The translations under genes and the position numbers were made by a program. Positions 17,291 to 26,226 of a DNA stretch of 64,000 nucleotides are shown piece after piece. How positions within the stretch are numbered: the stretch's first letter is position 1; each line of letters opens with the position of its first letter. The stretch is from Salinibacter altiplanensis (lineage in GTDB: Bacteria; Bacteroidota; Rhodothermia; Rhodothermales; Salinibacteraceae). Location: positions 395,676 to 459,675 of the forward strand of contig NZ_NCQY01000009.1 in NCBI RefSeq assembly GCF_002894645.1, written 5' to 3'. The notes under the pieces were generated by a model. It worked only from the letters and a program-made list of their open reading frames with translations, was not told the DNA's origin and did no database searches.

Positions 17291-20221
17291 TTAGAACTCC
17301 GCCGAGAAGCCGATCGTGACGGTACGGCCACTCAGGAAGTGATAGCCAAGGTTTTCTTCCTGCCCTTCGTACTCCACCTCCGGCTCATTGGTGACGTTCT
17401 CGATCTGGACCATCAGGGTCGGCTGCGCCAACACATCGTTGAATTCGTAGCTGGCGTTGACGTCCACCGTGGTGCGCTCCTTCACGTACGTGTCCTCCAC
17501 CGGGGTGTCGCCCAGGTCCAGCAGGTAGTCACCACGGTAATTTAGCGCGACGCGCGTCTCGAAGCCAGCCTTCTGAAAGTACGGAACGGCGTTGTACACC
17601 AGGTCCGCCTGCTCGAAGAACGGGAAGTCGCCCTCACGGCTGGGCACGTCGACCTCCGAGTCGGTCACCGTCAGGTTCGAGTTGAGCCCGAGGCCGTCGA
17701 AGGGCGCCGGCAGGAAGACGAACGGCTGCTGGTACGTGGCCTCCAGCCCGAGAATCGTGCCAAGGTCGGCGTTTCGCTCCTGCTCTCGCTGCACCCGATC
17801 GAAGGTGCGTCCGTCCCCAAAGGGGTCCTGGACGTTGCGCTCCTCACTCTCGAACTCGTAGATCGGGTTGTCAATCCGCTTGTAAAACCCAGCCACAGAC
17901 GCCAGCCCGCCACCTTCGAAGTAGTATTCAGCAGTGAGATCGAAATTCATCGCCCGGTAGGGCTCCAGATCCGGGTTGCCCTCGTTGATGCTGGCCCTGA
18001 GCTGATTGCCCGTGTCGTTGATCTCCACCTCGCTAAACGACGCTAAGTCGTCGTAGTCCGGGCGGCCGATGGTGTTGGACCAGGCGCCCCGGAATTTGAG
18101 ATTGTCGCGGGCGTCGAACGTGAGGTGCACGGACGGCAGCACGTCGGTGTAGGCGTTCTCGAAGGTCTCGCTACCAGTCTCGAACTCTCCACCTTCGTCG
18201 AACACCAGCTCGAATCGGGTCGAGGAGGTCGACGTATGTTCGAGGCGGACTCCTGCCAGTGCCGTCAGCGCCCCAAATTCGGCCGACGCCATCGCGTATC
18301 CCGCGTAGATGCTTTCCTCGTTTTTGGAGTCGTTCTCCGCGTCCTCTTGCGCAACCTCTTCCTCATTGAGGACGAAGGGGCTGTCTGAGTTCCGGCAAGA
18401 GCGGTCACCGGAAAAGCGCCGGTTCGACGGAGGGTTGCAGATTTCGTTGAGGAAGTCGCTGATAAAGGCATCGGTGTCGGCAAACGGCATGAGGGAGTTG
18501 TCGACCTGAACCGTTTGGACGCGGGGAGCTTGGTAGTCGCCCAGCGTGAGGCTTCCGTCGCCCTCGTAGATGTTTTCGATATCGGCCCCTTTCACTACCT
18601 TGTCCCGACGACTGAACTGCCCACCGACCTTGAGGTAGCCCGGGACCTCACTGAGGGTGAACGGCACCTGGACGTCGGTCTTGGCCGAGTAGGTGTTTTC
18701 CGTGTTCTCCTCGTATTCGAGGTCGATATCGTTGGCCGTGTAGTTGCTTCCGTCCCGTATGTATCTGGGATTCTCCGGGAAAAAGTCGAAGAGGAAATTA
18801 GACATGTCCGCGACGCCAGCGGCCTTTTCGGTTCCCTCTTCAAGCGCAAACTCCCCATCCGGCGAGAAGCCATCGAGCACCCCGCGGGAGTAGGTGCCAC
18901 TGGCCGACCAGGCAATCGAGTTGTCGAAATCGTGCTCGAATCCGGCACTGGTGCCCCAGAGCGACTCTTCTTCTTCGGTAAAGCTGAGGTCGACCTCTGC
19001 GAAGCCCTTGGGAAACCGTGCGCCGTTCTCAAATCCTGCGCCTGCCTCCAGCTCCTCCGGCTGCCCGAGCAAGGCATACTCCATTTCATTGTCGAGCTTC
19101 TCTTCGTCGGTATACGTGTAGTAGGGCCGCACGTAGACCGATGTTTGTGCAGAAGGACGCCAGTCGACGCTTGCGTTCAGAGCATATCGGCTTCGCCGGT
19201 TGGACTCGACGATCTGTTCCTGGGCCTCCGGAACGTTAGTGGTCGGCAGGCCCTCCTCCAGTGCGTATTCCCAGCTTTCGGCCTTGAGCCCAGAGGTTGT
19301 GAAGTCTCGACGGGAGCCGCTCGCGGACACAAGGACGCCGAACTGATCGTCCGCCCCGAACTTGATACCACCAGTCAGGTTGGCGCGGAACGGAGATTTG
19401 TTGTCCCGCAGCCCGCTAACCTGCTGGTCGTGGCTGAGTCCACGCACCGAGCCGAAAGCAAACCTTCCGTCGCGGTCGAACGCCGAGAGCGTGGAGATAT
19501 TGACCGACCCGCCGATGGCATTTCCCGGCATGTCCGGCGTCACCGCCTTCGTGACCTCGACGTTCGATACCATCTCGGCCGGCAGCAGGTCGAGCGCCGT
19601 GGCGCGCGACCCCGCAGTGGAAGCCATCGAGTTGCCGTTGAGCGTCACGTTGTTAAGGTTGGCGGCGCTTCCGCGAATCGAGACGAAGCGGCCCTCCGTG
19701 CGGTCGTTGCGCATCACGATGCCGGGCAGGCGCTGGACGGCCTCCGCCACGTTTTTCTCCGGCAGGTTGCCGATGTCGTCGGCCGAGAGGGCGTCGACCA
19801 CGTTCGGGGCCTGTCGTTTCTGATTCACCGACCGCATCTGGCTCTCGCGGAGGCCAGTCACGACGACCTCCCCCGCCTCGGTGACTTCGCTCCGCAGCTC
19901 AAGGGTCCGGGTAGCCGTCCGGTCGCCGCGTACCTCCACCGTGACGGTGGTGTCCTGGTAGCTGACGTAGGAGACAACGAGGCGTCGCGTGCCGGTGGGA
20001 ACCGCGCGAATCTTGAAGCGGCCCTCCGCACCCGTGGAGGCGCCGGTGGACGTGCCATCCACGATCACGTTCGCACCGGGCAGGGGCGTCCCGTCCCCCG
20101 CATCGACCACCCGGCCGGCCACGACGCCGGTGGACTGCGCCGCGGCGTTGGGCACGAGCAGCGAGGAGAGAGCAACGAAAAGGAGTGTTAGGAAGAGGAT
20201 GTATCGACTTTGGTTGGGCAT
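17291..20221 (-). CDS. TonB-dependent outer-membrane receptor
   Basis: This energised outer-membrane transporter has 976 residues from the preferred ATG at 20221 (MPNQSRYILFLTLLFVALSS), which begins the signal peptide; further ATGs at 20245 and 20299 are possible. Features in order are a carboxypeptidase-regulatory-like domain (about 30-110; GTPLPGANVIVDGTSTG) and a plug with VVDALSADDIGNLPEKN, VAEAVQRLPGI and RGSAANLNNVTLNG. That plug pattern is shared with the Caulobacter-type TonB receptor family (TIGR01782-like). A barrel follows, ending GFSAEF with terminal Phe. It has no SusD partner. It lies between a phytase-like gene and a phosphatase gene on one strand, so phytate or a phosphorylated breakdown product is the most reasonable ligand. 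That ligand is inference only. Confidence 0.9.
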   Translation of the reverse strand: MPNQSRYILFLTLLFVALSSLLVPNAAAQSTGVVAGRVVDAGDGTPLPGANVIVDGTSTGASTGAEGRFKIRAVPTGTRRLVVSYVSYQDTTVTVEVRGDRTATRTLELRSEVTEAGEVVVTGLRESQMRSVNQKRQAPNVVDALSADDIGNLPEKNVAEAVQRLPGIVMRNDRTEGRFVSIRGSAANLNNVTLNGNSMASTAGSRATALDLLPAEMVSNVEVTKAVTPDMPGNAIGGSVNISTLSAFDRDGRFAFGSVRGLSHDQQVSGLRDNKSPFRANLTGGIKFGADDQFGVLVSASGSRRDFTTSGLKAESWEYALEEGLPTTNVPEAQEQIVESNRRSRYALNASVDWRPSAQTSVYVRPYYTYTDEEKLDNEMEYALLGQPEELEAGAGFENGARFPKGFAEVDLSFTEEEESLWGTSAGFEHDFDNSIAWSASGTYSRGVLDGFSPDGEFALEEGTEKAAGVADMSNFLFDFFPENPRYIRDGSNYTANDIDLEYEENTENTYSAKTDVQVPFTLSEVPGYLKVGGQFSRRDKVVKGADIENIYEGDGSLTLGDYQAPRVQTVQVDNSLMPFADTDAFISDFLNEICNPPSNRRFSGDRSCRNSDSPFVLNEEEVAQEDAENDSKNEESIYAGYAMASAEFGALTALAGVRLEHTSTSSTRFELVFDEGGEFETGSETFENAYTDVLPSVHLTFDARDNLKFRGAWSNTIGRPDYDDLASFSEVEINDTGNQLRASINEGNPDLEPYRAMNFDLTAEYYFEGGGLASVAGFYKRIDNPIYEFESEERNVQDPFGDGRTFDRVQREQERNADLGTILGLEATYQQPFVFLPAPFDGLGLNSNLTVTDSEVDVPSREGDFPFFEQADLVYNAVPYFQKAGFETRVALNYRGDYLLDLGDTPVEDTYVKERTTVDVNASYEFNDVLAQPTLMVQIENVTNEPEVEYEGQEENLGYHFLSGRTVTIGFSAEF

Positions 20222-20454
20222 GCGTGGGGGGCGTTGCTGAGGCATGTGCGAGGGATAGGTCCACTGGGAGAACGAGCACCGACGAACAGGACTGAACACC
20301 GTTCATGTCCACCCACATAAGTACCAAGTCCAGATTACGCTTGTAGAACCCTCGTATTTCGATACATTGACGGTTCTGTTGTCGAAATGTAAACCCCTGA
20401 GCTCAGGCCCTCTTCCTTCCCAGATCTACTTCGAGAGGCCCCGACCGGACGACG

Positions 20455-21564
20455 TCACCCCGCGGACGACTGGACCGGGCAGTCCCTCGTCAGGCCCAGC
20501 GCCTCCGCAATGGCTGCCCAGGCGACGGCCACGGTGCTTCGGTCGTTGTGCACCGCGTAGACGGCCCCGTATTCGAAGTCGCCAAAGGCGCGCTCCGTTA
20601 CGAAGATGCCGTCGGTGTTGGTGACCGTTTTGCCCTGAAACACCCCGATGTGCGACAGGTCGGTACGGTCGAAGACGTGAAAGGCGTTGCTCTCTTCGGA
20701 CTGGTCGGTTGCGAGCCAGTACCCGCTATCCCCTCCGCACTCGTAGAGCATGAGGCCCTCCGCCTCGTGCCGAAAATAATCAGACGAGATCGTCGTCCCG
20801 GTGAAGGTACCCTCCAGGGTGTAGACCTTGATTTGGGCTTCCCCCTCTTTTTCCTCCGCGATCAGGAGCCGGTCGTGGGCGGGATCGGCCCAGATCGACT
20901 CCACCACCTTGAGCCGACCGGGGCCGGACGTGGCGCCGATGTTGCGCACGTGCTGGTGCCGCAGGGTGCCGTCCTCCACGGTAAAGCGAAACTGCTTGAC
21001 GCGCTGGTCCAGTGCGGACGGTGGCGGGACGCTCCCATCCGGCTCGGAGAAGGCATCGGTGACGTATAGGATGTACGTCCCGTTGTCGCTTTCGTAAACC
21101 GTGAGCCCGTACGGCAGCCGAAGGCGATCCTCTCCTTCGCCTGCCGCTCGGTGCCAGTCGAGCGGTGCCCCGAAGGCCCCCAGCGGCTCGAACGAGGGCA
21201 ACGAAACCACCTGTACGCGGCGGTTGTCACGCTCGACGACAATCATGAGGTCGTCGATCACCGCCACCCCATTGGGACGATCAAATTCACCCAGGTCGCT
21301 CCCGGAGCCGCCCACGCGTCGAAGGGGGGCCCCGGTGGTTGCGTCGTGCACCCGAATGACGTCGCCCGACTTTGCGGTCGAGAGCAGCCAGTGCTGGCCG
21401 TCCGGCCCGTGCCACACGGCCGGCGTGTCCACGTTGTCCCACGCGTCGCGCGGCGTCTCAAACGCCTCCGCCACCACCGCCGTGTCGCGCACTGCCGGCT
21501 GCCCCCTTGCGGCCCACGGAAGCCAGAGGAGCACAGCGAGGAGTAGGGCACCCAGTGCTCGCAT
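20455..21564 (-). CDS. beta-propeller phytase-like protein
   Basis: This is a predicted exported 3-phytase-type enzyme that would remove phosphates from inositol phosphates with calcium. It has a Sec signal (MRALGALLLAVLLWLPWAA). ATGs at 21597 and 21651 are also open, but the start at 21564 gives the best signal. The mature part matches the six-bladed phytase fold: VDTPAVWHGPDGQHWLLSTA early, RPNGVAVIDDLMIVVERDNR, LLIAEEKEGEAQIKVY, then EGLMLYECGGDSGYWLATDQ, SNAFHVFDR and NTDGIFV near the C-terminus. The last group mirrors the EGLTIY/GYLLAS/DTDGIDV series of Bacillus phytases. It is the first of three leftward genes, with a sigma-70-like promoter upstream. Family assignment good, activity unproven. 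Confidence 0.85.
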   Translation of the reverse strand: MRALGALLLAVLLWLPWAARGQPAVRDTAVVAEAFETPRDAWDNVDTPAVWHGPDGQHWLLSTAKSGDVIRVHDATTGAPLRRVGGSGSDLGEFDRPNGVAVIDDLMIVVERDNRRVQVVSLPSFEPLGAFGAPLDWHRAAGEGEDRLRLPYGLTVYESDNGTYILYVTDAFSEPDGSVPPPSALDQRVKQFRFTVEDGTLRHQHVRNIGATSGPGRLKVVESIWADPAHDRLLIAEEKEGEAQIKVYTLEGTFTGTTISSDYFRHEAEGLMLYECGGDSGYWLATDQSEESNAFHVFDRTDLSHIGVFQGKTVTNTDGIFVTERAFGDFEYGAVYAVHNDRSTVAVAWAAIAEALGLTRDCPVQSSAG

Positions 21565-21699
21565 ACGAGAGGACGAGAAGAGGGCGGAACGCAACATTGG
21601 CCGAGAATGAATCACGACGGAGGGAGACAGTGCGAAAAAACCATTTCGCAATGTACGGGTCGGCCTCAGCGAGCGTCTTTTCCGTAGGATTATTTTTCG

Positions 21700-21727
21700 A
21701 TTATAGAACCATAACCATAACCGTCAA
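21700..21727 (-). promoter_or_regulatory. sigma-70-like promoter for the phytase cluster
   Basis: On the minus strand, TTGACG (21722-21727) and TATAAT (21700-21705) are separated by 16 bp. The spacer contains GGTTAT repeats (GGTTATGGTTATGGTTC). It lies about 136 bp before the preferred phytase start codon. This is an unusually good match to the general bacterial -35/-10 consensus for this window. Confidence 0.65.
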
Positions 21728-22418
21728 GGAGACCTCCGTCCGTACGGATGGTCTCTCGTGGGTCGCTCCCTTCAGGTCAAGGAGCCTGTGCGGGCCTTCC
21801 TCGCAGGTCCTCGGCTTCGATACGGACGCATGACAATACAGTCATGCTTCGCGCAGGGGGGCTCGTGGGTGCCGCTACGTCACGGGCATGCGGGCCGGGA
21901 AGAGCCGGCCCCGCCTCGACCACAAGCGTTGAGTGAGTGCCCCCGCCACGATTGCGACGCCGGATGCGCTCAACGCCCGTGCACTCGACGCCCGCTCGGA
22001 GACCCCGAGACGGATCCGGATGTCCCTCCCTTCATCTGGGGGCGCCCACGCACGCGGTCGGACGCTAACGTGCCAGCGTTGAGGCCTTTTCCTCGGCGGT
22101 GCCCGGTCATCGCGGGCAGGGATTCGGGGCTGTCTGTGGCGCTGAGCCCGTGGCGGGCGGAGCTGTGCAGACAGGTCACGACCACGGAGGAAGCGGACGG
22201 GCCGTTTCACTGGACGGTGCGCAGAGGCGACAAGGCCCGCAAGACCCCTGGATGGTCTTGCTGCGTCGAGGCCGTTCGGGGGCTCGTGTCGCCGCGATGC
22301 CTCTCCACGGCACGACCGTTCCCCCAGCCTGCCCCCTAGAAAGCATTGCGCTCCGAAAAAATTGTCAACTTGCAAACCATTCGACGACTTTAACATCTAA
22401 ACAAGGCCCCACCGACCG

Positions 22419-22434
22419 CCAGCTTCCAAGCTGG
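22419..22434. promoter_or_regulatory. palindrome before the GbsR-type gene
   Basis: CCAGCTT and AAGCTGG form a 7-bp inverted repeat around two bases, ending 29 bp before the regulator start codon. Its position suits an autoregulatory operator or a 5' hairpin. No protein assignment is proven. Confidence 0.45.
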
Positions 22435-22463
22435 CATCTTTCATCACCGTTCCTACTGAAGAC

Positions 22464-22988
22464 ATGACCGAATCGAACGCCCCTTCCCCGATCGAGAAAG
22501 AGCTGATCGAAAAGTTCGGCAACATCTACGAGTCCTACGGCCTACGACGCCTGCAAGGGCTGATCGTCGGGCTCCTTCTCACAAAGAGCGAGCCGGTGTC
22601 CCTCGACGACATGGTCGAGATTCTCGACCGCTCAAAGGGCCCGATCTCCATTTCCGTGCGGCGACTCGACGACATGGACTACGTGCGCAAGGTGGAGGGC
22701 CCGAACAATCGGCGGAACTACTACGAGTCTCACCCCAACATTTTCTTCAACAACTTCAAGTTCAACATGAGGACGGTTCGGGAGAACCGTTCGCTCGCGG
22801 AGCGCTTCCTGACCCGGATTGACACCGACGGCGACGAGACCGAGAAGACCCGACGAAGCCTCGAACACATGGAGGCGTTCTACAACCTCATGGAGTCGTT
22901 CTTCGAGGACTTCGCCGAGCGCTGGTGGGAGGTAAAGCAGGAACAGCTCGATGCAGACTCCAACCAGGAAGCGGTGCCCCCTCGGTAG
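22464..22988 (+). CDS. GbsR/MarR-type transcriptional regulator
   Basis: This 174-residue DNA-binding protein has a winged-helix domain of the GbsR type (COG1510). IEKFGNIYESYGLRRLQGLI opens the fold. PVSLDDMVEILDRSKGPISI (about residues 45-64) holds the helix-turn-helix, followed by the SVRRLDDMDYVRKVEGPNNR recognition/wing region. A helical acidic C-terminal half (RRSLEHMEAFYNLMESFFED) fits dimerisation. In Bacillus, GbsR controls glycine betaine synthesis and uptake from choline, which would make sense in a halophile. No betaine gene is adjacent here, and the next gene is a metalloprotease, so the target is unknown. A palindrome at 22419-22434 may be its own operator. Confidence 0.88.
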   Translation: MTESNAPSPIEKELIEKFGNIYESYGLRRLQGLIVGLLLTKSEPVSLDDMVEILDRSKGPISISVRRLDDMDYVRKVEGPNNRRNYYESHPNIFFNNFKFNMRTVRENRSLAERFLTRIDTDGDETEKTRRSLEHMEAFYNLMESFFEDFAERWWEVKQEQLDADSNQEAVPPR

Positions 22989-23152
22989 CGTCGTTTCAGG
23001 CGCGGTCCCGGCCTTCGGGGAACGGGCCCGTGGGGCTGTACGGGCATCCCCCCCCCGAGTAGCTCGTCCGTTCTTCGGGTCGCGAGCCCACCGGGACGGC
23101 ACTGTCCCTGGCGGACGCGCCCTTCTTCCGTCCCTTCTATGCTTTTCCGTCC

Positions 23153-25963
23153 ATGCGTAGCTCCCTCCTGCTTGTTCTTGGCATTCTCCTCTTCGCCGGG
23201 TGCACGACGGTGAACGTCCGCCCGGACGACACGGCCGACGAGCCGACCGCTCCTGCGGCCGAAGCGCCGTCGTCCGCCCCCGATGACGCGGCGACAGAGG
23301 GGGACGACGGAGACGACGATCCGTTTGCGTCGTGGGACGACACCCTGGAGGACACCCGGGAGATGGACGGCTTCCTTCCCCTGCACGAGAAAGACGACGG
23401 GACGCTCTACGCCGAGATTTCGTCGGAGCGGATGGGAACGCCATTTGGACTGACCCTCCACATCAGCCAGGGAGTAGGGGTGTTCAACCTGCACGACGGG
23501 CTGCCCCTCAGCGACACGCGCCTGATGCAGTTCCGCCGCGTGAATGAGACGGTGCATCTCGTCCACCGCAACGTGCGCTTCCGGGCGGACACGGGCCCGA
23601 TGCGCACCTCCCTCGAAGACAACACGGCCCATTCCGTCGTGGAGGCCTTCGACATCGTCAGCCGCAACGACTCGACCGGGCACCTGCTGATTGAGGTGTC
23701 TGACTTCCTCGTGTCGGACTACCCCGAAATTGGCGACCGGCTCAAGCTGTACTTTGGCGGCGCCCCGGCCACGTTTCAGCGGGACAAGAGCCACGTGACG
23801 AAGGCCCGGGGCTTTCCCGAAAACACGGAGATCGACGTGTCGCTCACCTATCAGGGCTCGTCCGCGCCCCTGATTGGGGGGGAGGCCGTGCCCGACTACC
23901 GGGCCGTGCCCGTGGGGGTGCGGTACTCGCTGTTTGAGCTTCCGGAGACGAGGATGCAGCGGCGCCGCGCCGACGATCGGGTGGGCTACTTCGTCGAGGC
24001 GGTGAAGGACTTCTCCCGCGATCCGGCCACCGACCCTCATGTGCGCTACGTGCAGCGCTGGCGCCTGGCCCCCAGCGACACCGCCGCCTACAAGCGAGGC
24101 GAGCGCGTGGAGCCGGCCGAGCCGATCGTGTACTACGTGGATCGGACCGTGCCCGAACGGTACCGCAAGTACGTGCGGCAGGGCATTGAGGCCTGGAACG
24201 AGGCCTATCGCGCCGCCGGGTACAAGAACGCCGTCGAGGCCCGGATGGCCCCGGACGACTCCACGTGGAGCGCCGAGGACATTCGCTATTCCACGGTCCA
24301 GTGGACCGCGGCCCATCAGATGGGCTACGCCATCGGCCCCTCACAGACGGACCCCCGAACGGGCGAAATTCTAAACGCCGATGTCCTCATCTCTTCCTCG
24401 CTCGTCCGCGGCTGGCAGGACACCTACAGCCAGGTCACCCCGGGCCCGGAGGCGGAGACCAAGACGGTTCCCCACGGGCCCGTGTCGTCTCATACGCCCG
24501 AGGCCCTCCGCGAGATGCTCTCGCCGGAGCTGGCCCGACGGGCCTGTTGGGCAGAGCGGGGCATGGCGCAGCAGATCAACCTGCAGCGCACCCTCCTCCT
24601 CGCCCGGGGAACGATTGCGCCCGGAGAGTCCATGCCGACGGACTACCTCGGCGCCGCGATCAAGGATCTGGTGATGCACGAGGTGGGCCACACGCTCGGC
24701 CTGCGCCACAACTTCAAGGCCTCCTCGGGCATCCCCAGGGACGAGCTCCACGACGAGAGCTACACCGACGAGCACGGGGTGAGCCTCTCGGTGATGGACT
24801 ACGCGCCGGTCAACGTGGCCCTCAACGAAGAGAAGCAGGGCCACTACTGGAACCCGACCGTGGGCCCCTACGACGAGTGGGCCATCCAGTACGGCTACAT
24901 GCCCATCGCTGACCAGTCCGAGGACGGGCCCCTCACGCGAGACGCCCCGCTCGCCGACACAATGGCGGATGAGGTGGCGGGCCTCAGTAAAATCGCGGCC
25001 GAATCGAGCGATTCCATGCACCGCTACGGGACCGATGAGGACAACTGGCTGGGCGGCTACGCCGTGGATCCGCTGACGAACGCGTGGGAGCTGGGCAACG
25101 ACCCGAAGGCCTTCGCCGCGACCCGTGCAGACCTCGTTCGGCAGGTGATGCCGACGCTCGAAGACCGCCTCGTCTCCGAAGGCGAGCGCTACCATCCCCT
25201 CCGTCGGGCCACGACCGCCCTCCTCATGGAACGGTACCGGTCGCTTCTTCCCGTCACGAAAACCGTGGGCGGCAGCTACGTGGCCCGCGACCACAAGGGG
25301 ACCCCCGACGCCCGTCCCCCACTTCGGCCCGTCTCGGCGAAGGAGCAGCGCGCAGCCGTGCAGCTTCTCGTGGAGGAGGCCTTCGCCCCCGATGCCTTCC
25401 AGTTCGACCCGGACCGGCTCAACAAGCTGGCCCCGAACCGGCGCTCGCATTGGGGCACCTCCCCGAGCCTTCCCGTCGACTACCCCGTGCACCGCCGCGT
25501 GCACATCATACAGCGCAGCCTGCTCCGTGAGCTATTCCACCCGGCTCGGCTGCAGCGCATGATCGACGCCCAGGCCCGCACCCCGGACGGCGCGGGATAC
25601 ACACCGGGGCCCCTTTTTCAAACGATGACCGATGCCATCTGGAGCGAGCTTGGCACGGACGGGGCCCCACCTGCCCCCATCAATTCGTTCCGGCGCCCGC
25701 TGCAACGCACCTACGCCGATGTCCTGATCGAGCTCATGATGGGCACCACCAGCTGGATCACCATCACCACGGCCGGCATCGATCAGATCGATGCCCCCGA
25801 GGACGTCCGCTCGATGGCGCGGCTGGAACTCACCGAGTTGTCATCCCAGCTCGACGCGGCCCTGGAGGCGCCGGATCTTGAGACGGAGACGCGAGCCCAC
25901 CTGGCCGAGACGCAGGCCCGGATTGATCGGGCCCTGAACGCATCGCTGACCCTGAGCCCCTGA
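23153..25963 (+). CDS. zinc-dependent metalloprotease lipoprotein (DUF5117/DUF5118-like)
   Basis: This large extracytoplasmic protease has 936 residues. The lipoprotein signal ends in FAGC (Cys16), followed by an acidic, Ala/Pro-rich linker (about 20-60). The N-terminal domain (about 70-270) matches the DUF5117 region of bacterial metzincin-like proteases. The catalytic domain holds the zinc motif HEVGHTLGLRH (about 509-519) and a Met-turn-like SVMDYAPVN about 35 residues later. The C-terminal 300 residues are helical. The start ATG directly begins the signal sequence. The gene follows the GbsR-type regulator at 164 bp on the same strand; a functional link is possible but unproven. The substrate is unknown. 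Confidence 0.9.
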   Translation: MRSSLLLVLGILLFAGCTTVNVRPDDTADEPTAPAAEAPSSAPDDAATEGDDGDDDPFASWDDTLEDTREMDGFLPLHEKDDGTLYAEISSERMGTPFGLTLHISQGVGVFNLHDGLPLSDTRLMQFRRVNETVHLVHRNVRFRADTGPMRTSLEDNTAHSVVEAFDIVSRNDSTGHLLIEVSDFLVSDYPEIGDRLKLYFGGAPATFQRDKSHVTKARGFPENTEIDVSLTYQGSSAPLIGGEAVPDYRAVPVGVRYSLFELPETRMQRRRADDRVGYFVEAVKDFSRDPATDPHVRYVQRWRLAPSDTAAYKRGERVEPAEPIVYYVDRTVPERYRKYVRQGIEAWNEAYRAAGYKNAVEARMAPDDSTWSAEDIRYSTVQWTAAHQMGYAIGPSQTDPRTGEILNADVLISSSLVRGWQDTYSQVTPGPEAETKTVPHGPVSSHTPEALREMLSPELARRACWAERGMAQQINLQRTLLLARGTIAPGESMPTDYLGAAIKDLVMHEVGHTLGLRHNFKASSGIPRDELHDESYTDEHGVSLSVMDYAPVNVALNEEKQGHYWNPTVGPYDEWAIQYGYMPIADQSEDGPLTRDAPLADTMADEVAGLSKIAAESSDSMHRYGTDEDNWLGGYAVDPLTNAWELGNDPKAFAATRADLVRQVMPTLEDRLVSEGERYHPLRRATTALLMERYRSLLPVTKTVGGSYVARDHKGTPDARPPLRPVSAKEQRAAVQLLVEEAFAPDAFQFDPDRLNKLAPNRRSHWGTSPSLPVDYPVHRRVHIIQRSLLRELFHPARLQRMIDAQARTPDGAGYTPGPLFQTMTDAIWSELGTDGAPPAPINSFRRPLQRTYADVLIELMMGTTSWITITTAGIDQIDAPEDVRSMARLELTELSSQLDAALEAPDLETETRAHLAETQARIDRALNASLTLSP

Positions 25964-26226
25964 GCCAACGTCGACGAGCAGTCCCCGTCGGCCCACACTC
26001 CGGCGGTTCTCACCTCCCCCCGCCAGTCATCGCCGCACCTTCCAGGAGCGGGGCCCCTGCCCGTCTCGGCGTCCCGTATGGGTCTCCACGCCCGAGCCCC
26101 CATCCAGGCCGAGAAAACCACGGGTCGAGGGCATCGTTACTACGTACGACTGGGGACCGAGGCCCGCCTCCCCCTACAGTGCACGGCACCGCCCATCTGT
26201 TCTGTTGTCAGGTCTCCCTCACGCTC

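Larger units (their letters stand above)
21565..22463. other. gene-free intergenic region, divergent promoters
   Basis: About 900 bases lie between the phytase gene and the divergent GbsR-type gene. Open frames on both strands are Arg/Pro-rich and show no family features. The left end carries the phytase promoter (21700-21727) and the right end a palindrome just before the regulator gene (22419-22434). The middle, about 21850-22340, holds nothing I can identify; a decayed gene or an untranslated RNA is possible. Confidence 0.5.

Noticed and set aside
21758-22339. A 193-codon rightward frame before the GbsR-type gene
   Set aside because: It is Pro/Arg/Cys-rich with no domain or signal, and competing frames of equal quality exist on the other strand.
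22464-25963. GbsR-type gene and metalloprotease as a betaine-control operon
   Set aside because: No choline or betaine gene is present, and the 164-bp gap leaves room for a separate promoter, so the operon and its role are not supported.
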